Part shown: positions 58,695-64,000 of the stretch, one piece after another
Numbering within the stretch: position 1 is the first letter of the stretch
How the letters are laid out: each line of letters opens with the position of its first letter
The notes under the pieces: generated by a model
Seen by the model: the letters and a program-made list of their open reading frames with translations, nothing else
What the model was told of the DNA's origin: nothing
Databases searched by the model: none
Assembly: GCA_947581755.1 (NCBI GenBank)
Contig: CANPVN010000004.1
Coordinates: forward strand, 1 to 64,000
DNA from: an uncultured Clostridia bacterium
Lineage (GTDB): Bacteria > Bacillota > Clostridia > Christensenellales > Pumilibacteraceae
DNA: 64,000 nt
Reading direction: 5' to 3'
Position numbers and translations under genes: made by a program

Positions 58695-60239
58695 TTGAAA
58701 ATTGCCATGACGGGAGCAAGCGGGAATATGGGCAGAGAGGCCCTTTCTCAGACGCTCGAACTCAAAGAGGTGGAATTTGTAAAAGTTCTGCTTACGAATA
58801 AAAAGAAAAACGACGCTTTGGCGGAGAAACTCCGCAAACGTTACGGAGACAGAATAGGTATTATCCGAGGTTCTGTGGCTGACAGAGAAGTCTGCGCCGA
58901 ACTCGTCAAAGATGCGGACTACGTTATTCACATGGCGGCGGTAATTCCGCCTGCGTCCGACGCAAACCCCGCCGACAGCGAAGAATGTAACAAACTCGGC
59001 GCGGTAGCGTTGATAGACGCGGTTAAAGCGTGCGTACCGCAACCTTCTTATATTCATATTTCCACGGTGGCTCTGTACGGCAACAGGAACGAAAAGCACC
59101 TTTTCGCAAGAGTGGGAGATCCGCTTTTGGTAAGTCCTTTCGACTGTTACGCGATGCATAAGTTGTACGGAGAGCGTTATTGTCTCGACGCGGAATTGGA
59201 GCGTTTTGTCGTACTGAGGCAGACTGCGATGTTGTATCCCGAGATGATGGAAAACAACATAAAAGACGGACTCATGTTTCATACGGCGTTGAACGCGCCG
59301 TTGGAGTGGGATACGTCGCGCGACAGCGGTTATCTTATAAAACGCATTCTCGAGCGTGACGCAAAGGGCGAGATAGACGACTTTTGGCAGAAGATTTACA
59401 ACATAGGCGCGGGAATAAGGGGCAGAGAGACGGGTTACGATACCTTTAACGACGGTTTTGCGATGATAGGCGGCTCTACCGAATCTTTTTTCAAGCCCAA
59501 TCAATTCGCGACGAGAAATTTTCACGGAGTATGGTTTGCCGACGCCGACGAATTGCAGAAACTTTTCGGTTATCAACGCGACGGCGTGCACGAGTATTGG
59601 CGTGAAATAGCCGAAAATCACAAACTGTTTTCTTTGGGCAAGTACGTACCCAAGGGAGTTATCAAAAAATTTCTTTTCGAGAAATTGCTCAATCACTCCA
59701 ATTCTCCGATAAGGTGGATAAAGGACGGAGACGTTGCGCGCGTCACGGCGACTTTCGGTTCCCTCGAAAAGGCGAAGAGTCTGCCCGAGGATTGGAAGGA
59801 TTGCAAATTGATAGCGAAGGGCGATTTCGGCGATTACGAGTCCATGAAGGACGAGAAAAAGGCGAAAGAACAAGGCAAACTCGTATTTTTGGGATATAAC
59901 GAGGACAAGATTCCTTTGGAGTGGACGATGCAGGACGTCAGAGCGGCGGCGCTGTTCCGCGGCGGAGAGGTACTGTCGGAAAGTTACGAGGGCGCGTACA
60001 AAAAACTCAAGTGGCGTTGTCACGACGGACACGAGTTCGAGGCGGCTCCTTATACCGTACTCAAAGGCGGGCATTGGTGTCCCGAGTGTTGTCAACCCAC
60101 GCCTTGGGATTTCGACAGACTTTCGAAGAACAATCCTTTCTTTGCGCAGATTTGGTACGACTCTCACGATAAAAACGAGGACAATATTTACGATTTTGAC
60201 GAGACGGGCAAAGCCGTCATAAGGAAGAACGAAAAATGA
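58695..60239 (+). CDS. Extended SDR (NAD-dependent epimerase/dehydratase-like) with zinc-ribbon-like tail
   Basis: A 514-residue protein. The TTG at 58695 is chosen because AGAGAGG lies upstream and starting at the ATG 58707 would cut the first Rossmann strand. MTGASGNMG (GxxGxxG) binds NAD(P), HMAAVIPP follows, and Y152-x3-K156 in CYAMHK are the catalytic pair of extended SDRs. The first 330 residues are the SDR domain. The C-terminal 130 residues are unusual: C442-H.. in WRCHDGHEF and C462/C465/C466 in HWCPECC resemble a small zinc ribbon. Substrate is unknown; nucleotide-sugar or similar carbonyl chemistry is a guess. Its stop overlaps the start of the next gene (ATGA). Confidence 0.8.
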   Translation: MKIAMTGASGNMGREALSQTLELKEVEFVKVLLTNKKKNDALAEKLRKRYGDRIGIIRGSVADREVCAELVKDADYVIHMAAVIPPASDANPADSEECNKLGAVALIDAVKACVPQPSYIHISTVALYGNRNEKHLFARVGDPLLVSPFDCYAMHKLYGERYCLDAELERFVVLRQTAMLYPEMMENNIKDGLMFHTALNAPLEWDTSRDSGYLIKRILERDAKGEIDDFWQKIYNIGAGIRGRETGYDTFNDGFAMIGGSTESFFKPNQFATRNFHGVWFADADELQKLFGYQRDGVHEYWREIAENHKLFSLGKYVPKGVIKKFLFEKLLNHSNSPIRWIKDGDVARVTATFGSLEKAKSLPEDWKDCKLIAKGDFGDYESMKDEKKAKEQGKLVFLGYNEDKIPLEWTMQDVRAAALFRGGEVLSESYEGAYKKLKWRCHDGHEFEAAPYTVLKGGHWCPECCQPTPWDFDRLSKNNPFFAQIWYDSHDKNEDNIYDFDETGKAVIRKNEK

Positions 60240-61072
60240 GAACGCTGTTTTGTGTCTTTTCGGGTACGGGCAATACGCTTAAAGTAAGCGCGGCGCTTTC
60301 GGAAAATTTAAGAGCGTTGGGAGACGAAACAGAGGTAATAAGGATAAAAAAAGGCTCCGAAGTTTGTCCCGAAAAATTCGACAGGTTGATAATTTCTTAT
60401 CATATTCACGCTTTCAATGCTCCGACTAACGTTATTTCATTCATAAAAAGTTTGAAAAATGCCGAATTACCGACATATATCGTCTGCACTTCGGGAGAGC
60501 CTTTGCGTCTCAACGACGCCGCCGTTCTCAAACCGAGAAGGATGCTCCGCAAAAAAGGCTACGACGTATTGGGAGAGTTCTCGTATGTCATGCCGTACAA
60601 TATAATTTTCCGCCACTCCGACGAGATGGCGGCAAGAATGTGGCAGGCGGCATTGTCGCGGGCAAAAAGAGACTCCGATAAAATCTTTAACGGAGAGAGG
60701 GACTTAAAGCGTGTAAATATTTTGAAACGGGCGACGGCTTATATGTTTAAGATCGAACACCTCGCCATGCCCATAGTGGGACGACGCTTTCGTGTCACCG
60801 AGAATTGTGTGGGTTGCGGAGCGTGCGTCGATATATGTCCTCAGAAAAATATAAAATTGCAAGACAAAAAACCGACTTTCGGCAAAGATTGCATAGGCTG
60901 TATGGGCTGTGTATTTCACTGTCCTTCGGACGCGATAAAGCCCTCTATATTCAACGGGTGGAAGGTGAACGGAGAATATTCCTTTGAGGGGGCTCCCGCC
61001 AAAGACGACGAAGTATGCTCATATTGCCATAAATCGTATTTGAGGTATTTCCACGAATCCGAGCAAAAATAA
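60236..61072 (+). CDS. EFR1-type flavodoxin/ferredoxin protein
   Basis: A 278-residue redox protein. The N-terminal half is flavodoxin-like, with the FMN phosphate loop FSGTGNT at residues 9-15. The C-terminal half has two [4Fe-4S] ferredoxin motifs, CVGCGACVDICP and CIGCMGCVFHCP (about residues 193-230), plus CSYCHKS near the end. The combination matches the EFR1 family common in gut Clostridia; it should move electrons in the cytoplasm. Four-base overlap with the SDR gene means coupled translation, suggesting that it supplies or accepts electrons for that protein or works in the same pathway. The partner is not proven. Confidence 0.9.
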   Translation: MRTLFCVFSGTGNTLKVSAALSENLRALGDETEVIRIKKGSEVCPEKFDRLIISYHIHAFNAPTNVISFIKSLKNAELPTYIVCTSGEPLRLNDAAVLKPRRMLRKKGYDVLGEFSYVMPYNIIFRHSDEMAARMWQAALSRAKRDSDKIFNGERDLKRVNILKRATAYMFKIEHLAMPIVGRRFRVTENCVGCGACVDICPQKNIKLQDKKPTFGKDCIGCMGCVFHCPSDAIKPSIFNGWKVNGEYSFEGAPAKDDEVCSYCHKSYLRYFHESEQK

Positions 61073-61092
61073 TAATAAGATGATGAGAACAT

Positions 61093-61130
61093 AAAAGGCG
61101 ATACGAAGAATCGTTTTCGTACCGCCTTTT
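61093..61130. terminator. Bidirectional terminator
   Basis: AAAGGCGATACGAA pairs with TTCGTACCGCCTTT (one mismatch in 14), flanked by A's and T's, between the converging ferredoxin gene and the YjzC-like gene. Confidence 0.85.
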
Positions 61131-61137
61131 AATATCT

Positions 61138-61293
61138 TTAACCTTTGAACTCGAAATGGTCTTCCGAGCTTTGCGTCGGGGGCATTCTGTCGCCTTTACG
61201 AACATTGACCGTTCCTATGACTCTGCCGTTGGAAGCGATAACGTCGTATTCGCCGCTATAAGGGGCTTTTTCGCCTGATACAAGCTTTTGCAT
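61138..61293 (-). CDS. YjzC-like small protein, 51 aa
   Basis: A short gene with AAAGGAGG eight bases before the ATG on the minus strand (CCTCC at 61302-61306). The 51-residue product contains SGEKAPYSGEYDVI and TVNVRKGDRMPPT, the pattern of the YjzC-like family of small Gram-positive proteins (GEKAP..G.Y followed by KGD.FP). The function of these proteins is unknown. It faces a bidirectional terminator and is divergent from the YabN/MazG gene. Confidence 0.75.
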   Translation of the reverse strand: MQKLVSGEKAPYSGEYDVIASNGRVIGTVNVRKGDRMPPTQSSEDHFEFKG

Positions 61294-61349
61294 TTTGGAA
61301 ACCTCCTTTATGTTTTTAGTATTTATCTCTTTTATTTAATTATACACGG

Positions 61350-61378
61350 TAGACATTTTTTACATTTTATGGCATAAT
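61350..61378 (+). promoter_or_regulatory. Promoter of the MazG/dusB operon
   Basis: TAGACA (61350-61355), 17-base spacer and CATAAT (61373-61378), 28 bases before the start codon. Confidence 0.5.
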
Positions 61379-61405
61379 AAAGAAGTAACCAAGGAGAGAT
61401 TTTTT

Positions 61406-62659
61406 ATGTTGTATTTTATTTCCATAGGAGAGACGAAAAGCGGACTTACCCGCGCCGCCGAAAAAAAGATTGCGGAAGCCGATTATTGCGTGTTCCGCAC
61501 CGTAAAGACGCTTGCCGCAAAAGGACTCCGATACGATATGTCTTTTGACGACTTGTACGAGAAGAGCGCGGATTTCGACGAACTCAACCGTCAATGCGCG
61601 GATAAACTTGCCGAACTCGACGGGCAATACGACAGCGTAGCGTATGTCACCGACGACGCGGTGGACGACGAGGTTTGCCGTATTCTGTATCGCCGAGGCG
61701 TGAAATTCGAGATGACGGGATTGGGAATATGCCCGCCCGTGCCCGTTTCGGCATATATCAAACTCTCGGCTTACGATCTCGGAATACGTCCTTATCTCGA
61801 CACTTCGATGGCTGTGTTGATCCACTCCGCGGACAACGCGTTCAAGGCGGCGGAAGTCAAACTTTATCTTATGAAGTTTTACGATTTTTCTCAACCCGTG
61901 ATCATGACGAGAGGCGGCAAAAGCACGGAAATGACTCTCGAGGACATCGACAGGCAGAAAACTTACGATTATTCCACTACCGTGTTTATTCCCGCGATAG
62001 AAGGATACGATAAGAAAAAGAGCGGTTTCGGAGATTTGATGAGAATAATTGCGCGTCTTACCGCTCCCGACGGTTGTCCTTGGGACAAGGAACAGACTCA
62101 CGAGAGTATTCGCGCCAATATGATAGAAGAGGCGTACGAAGCCGTTGACGCGGTAAACAGCGGAGATATTGATGCAATGATCGAAGAGTTCGGAGACGTC
62201 ATTTTGCAGTCGGTACTCAATTCGGATATTGCCGAGCGCGGCGGAGAGTTCGATATTTCCGACGTATTGACTGCGCTGTGCGCAAAACTCTATACCCGTC
62301 ATACTCATATTTTCGGCGCGGACAGAGCGGAAAATGCAGGGCAGGCTCTCGGATATTGGGAAGCCGCAAAGAGCAAAGAAAAGAACTATGTCTCGCTCGA
62401 GGACAAACTCAACAGGATCCCCGAGGATTTTCCCGCGTTACTCAAAATGCAAAAGATAATTTCCAAGACGCAAAAGGCGGGATATGATTTCGGCGACGCA
62501 AAAAGTCAAATACAAAACCTTTTGAAGGAAGAAGATCCCGACCTCGGAGAGTTGCTGTTCCTTTGCGTGCTTATGTGTAAGCAAAGAGGTGTGGACGCAG
62601 AGACCGAACTTACGGCTACCGCTCGGAAGATCAAAGAAAAAATATCGCAACAAAAATAA
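61406..62659 (+). CDS. YabN-type protein: tetrapyrrole-methylase-like domain plus MazG NTP pyrophosphohydrolase
   Basis: A 417-residue fusion. Residues 1-200 resemble the SAM-dependent tetrapyrrole methylase fold (MLYFISIG start, AYVTDDAVDDEV, later TMAVLIHS-like strand), but strongly diverged and without a clear substrate. Residues about 205-417 are two MazG repeats: GCPWDKEQTHESIRANMIEE with the metal-binding EExxE region, and EEFGDVILQSVLNSDIA completing the site. MazG hydrolyses canonical or damaged NTPs to NMP and pyrophosphate. AAGGAG precedes the ATG. It is 15 bases upstream of dusB. Confidence 0.85.
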   Translation: MLYFISIGETKSGLTRAAEKKIAEADYCVFRTVKTLAAKGLRYDMSFDDLYEKSADFDELNRQCADKLAELDGQYDSVAYVTDDAVDDEVCRILYRRGVKFEMTGLGICPPVPVSAYIKLSAYDLGIRPYLDTSMAVLIHSADNAFKAAEVKLYLMKFYDFSQPVIMTRGGKSTEMTLEDIDRQKTYDYSTTVFIPAIEGYDKKKSGFGDLMRIIARLTAPDGCPWDKEQTHESIRANMIEEAYEAVDAVNSGDIDAMIEEFGDVILQSVLNSDIAERGGEFDISDVLTALCAKLYTRHTHIFGADRAENAGQALGYWEAAKSKEKNYVSLEDKLNRIPEDFPALLKMQKIISKTQKAGYDFGDAKSQIQNLLKEEDPDLGELLFLCVLMCKQRGVDAETELTATARKIKEKISQQK

Positions 62660-62674
62660 ACGGAGTCGTTTCGA

Positions 62675-63625
62675 TTGAATAATCTCAGGAAATTGAAAAT
62701 AGGCAATGTCGAATTGCCCAATAACCTTATTTTGGCGCCCATGGCGGGCTATACCGACGCCGCCTTCCGCAAGATCTGCGCCGAGGCGGGCGTGGGACTC
62801 ACCGTAACCGAAATGGTCAGCGCGATGGGACTCGTCCAAGACGGAAAAAAGACAAAGAAACTCCTTTTGACTTCTCGGGAAGAAAAAATCAAAAGCGTCC
62901 AACTCTTCGGACACGACCCCGAGATTTTCGCACGCGCCGTCAAAAAAACGGAATTGGAAAAATTCGATATAATAGATATAAATATGGGCTGCCCCGTAAG
63001 AAAAGTCGTCAACAAAGGAGAGGGCAGCGCGCTCATGAGTACGCCCGAACTTGCCGCGGATATAGTGAAAGCCATCAAGGATAACTCCGACAAGCCAGTG
63101 ACCGTCAAAATGCGTTTGGGGATCAAAGACAAAACTCTCGCCGCCGAACTCATTCAAAGAGTGTCGGAAGCGGGCGCGGACGCCGTTACGGTACACGGCA
63201 GAACAGCCAAACAACAGTATGGCGGAGAATGTGACTACGAGGAACTCAAAAGACTCAAAAATACTTGCAACATCGTTTTTATAGGCAACGGAGATCTGTG
63301 TGACGAAGCGAGAATAAACACCGCGCTGTCGGACTTCGACGGAGTGAGCATAGGAAGAGGAGCCGTCGGCAATCCCTTTCTGTTTGCGCGTCTTTCGGGA
63401 ACGCAAATCAAAAGGTCTCTCTCCGAGACTATGATATATCATCTCGAACTGCTCAACGACTTTTACGGCGACAGTTATACCCGTTGCGGCTTTCGGAAAT
63501 TCACTTCTCATTATCTTGCGGGAAAACCCAATACAAAAGAGTTGAAACTCGCGATCTATGCTTGTAAGGACGTCAAAAGCATCATATCCCTTATAGAACA
63601 AAACAAAGACCTCATCGATAGGTAA
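62675..63625 (+). CDS. dusB: tRNA-dihydrouridine synthase
   Basis: A 316-residue FMN-dependent enzyme that reduces uridines in tRNA D-loops. LAPMAGYTDAAFR at residue 20 binds FMN, NMGCPVRKVVNKGEGSALM holds the active-site cysteine, VTVKMRLG and VTVHGRTAKQQY are the next barrel strands, and IGNGDLCDEA and GVSIGRGAVGNP complete the phosphate site. The start is a TTG at 62675 with GGAG upstream; no ATG exists before the FMN motif. The DusB class is the usual one in Gram-positives; DusC-like assignment cannot be fully excluded. Confidence 0.93.
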   Translation: MNNLRKLKIGNVELPNNLILAPMAGYTDAAFRKICAEAGVGLTVTEMVSAMGLVQDGKKTKKLLLTSREEKIKSVQLFGHDPEIFARAVKKTELEKFDIIDINMGCPVRKVVNKGEGSALMSTPELAADIVKAIKDNSDKPVTVKMRLGIKDKTLAAELIQRVSEAGADAVTVHGRTAKQQYGGECDYEELKRLKNTCNIVFIGNGDLCDEARINTALSDFDGVSIGRGAVGNPFLFARLSGTQIKRSLSETMIYHLELLNDFYGDSYTRCGFRKFTSHYLAGKPNTKELKLAIYACKDVKSIISLIEQNKDLIDR

Positions 63626-63654
63626 AAAGCCCTTCGCCGATTAAAAAAACGTGA

Positions 63655-63690
63655 GTCGTTTTTGCGTCCGCAAACGATTTCTTTTTTTTT
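63655..63690 (+). terminator. Terminator after dusB
   Basis: TCGTTTTTGCG pairs with CGCAAACGA (two-base bulge) and is followed by TTTC and a nine/ten-T run. Confidence 0.75.
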
Positions 63691-63838
63691 GTAACGAAAC
63701 CGCTCTCATAAACCCTATTCGGATTATAAAAATGCCAAATAATATGAATTGAGTTAAAAAGAGCGGAGATTTTTAATCTTTCTTTAATTTTCGTAAAATA
63801 TAATGGCGTCAATAAATCAAACACGGAGGAGAAAAAAT

Positions 63839-64000
63839 ATGAAAAAACGATTTATCAAATTATTTACTGTCATTGCAATGCTCGTATTTTCTCTCGGGAT
63901 ATTTACGGCTTGTTTTGCGGGCGAAAAAGAGGAGTCGCTAAGTTACGATAACGGTGTGGTTATGGCGTTCAATTCGATAACTTCACCAAAAAACATGGTA
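63839..64000 (+). CDS. Lipoprotein, N-terminal part (cut by the window end)
   Basis: GGAGGAG precedes the ATG at 63839. The first 54 codons encode a signal peptide (MKKRFIKLFTVIAMLVFSLG) ending at FTAC, so Cys25 is likely lipidated, followed by a charged AGEKEESLS spacer. The frame is open to the window end, and no domain is visible yet. TATAAT at 63799-63804 could be its -10 box. Confidence 0.75.
   Translation, partial: MKKRFIKLFTVIAMLVFSLGIFTACFAGEKEESLSYDNGVVMAFNSITSPKNMV

Overview
The window looks like a chromosomal segment of a strictly anaerobic, fermentative Clostridia-type bacterium, probably an uncultured gut lineage. The grounds are an oxygen-sensitive class III ribonucleotide reductase (NrdG/NrdD), the [FeFe]-hydrogenase maturation genes hydE/hydG/hydF, Clostridia-style histidine fermentation through tetrahydrofolate, AAGGAG-type ribosome binding sites and many near-perfect TTGACA-17-TATAAT promoters. 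The exact taxon cannot be read from the sequence. No rRNA, CRISPR array or transposase was seen.

Layout. 1-2.5 kb is an AT-rich accessory stretch: the end of a BspA-type leucine-rich-repeat surface protein, a DUF2971 protein and a small internally duplicated protein. 2.9-4.3 kb (-) is a MATE exporter. 4.5-8.6 kb holds nrdG, then nrdD with a fused glutaredoxin-like domain, then a thioredoxin reductase: a deoxynucleotide module with its own reductant supply. 8.7-9.5 kb (-) is a divergent CitG-like protein. 9.6-13.9 kb is housekeeping: asnS, a CNNM/CorC membrane protein, dnaN and tRNA-Thr(CGT), followed by a possibly truncated HTH protein. 14.7-23.7 kb is the histidine island: hutD (-), then hutH, hutU, ftcD, hutI, fchA and fhs on +, which together take histidine to glutamate, ammonia and formyl-THF, with ATP recovered at Fhs.

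23.9-49.4 kb is the most unusual part. An AT-rich cassette (small XRE regulator, ECF sigma factor, secreted C39-like cysteine-protease-like protein, single-pass membrane protein) is followed, after a terminator, by one 22-kb reading frame of 7,389 codons. That gene has its own promoter and a structured leader. It encodes an N-terminal membrane anchor, about 14 Trp/Gly repeats with short collagen-like linkers, about 18 GLUG/beta-helix modules and a Cys-rich end. It carries two in-frame nine-G tracts that could switch it off by slippage.

49.5-53 kb (-) has a GNAT acetyltransferase, a small membrane protein and a lipoprotein with repeated beta-rich units. 53.2-58.5 kb is the hydrogenase maturation operon: a TM1266-type ACT protein, hydE, hydG, hydF and a rhodanese-TtcA fusion. 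It follows a leader in which a terminator hairpin is interlocked with an upstream complementary strand, which looks like an attenuator or an unrecognised riboswitch. 58.7-61.1 kb is an SDR with a zinc-ribbon-like tail, translationally coupled to a flavodoxin/ferredoxin (EFR1-type) protein. 61.1-64 kb holds a YjzC-like small protein (-), a YabN/MazG-type protein, a dihydrouridine synthase and the start of a lipoprotein cut by the window edge.
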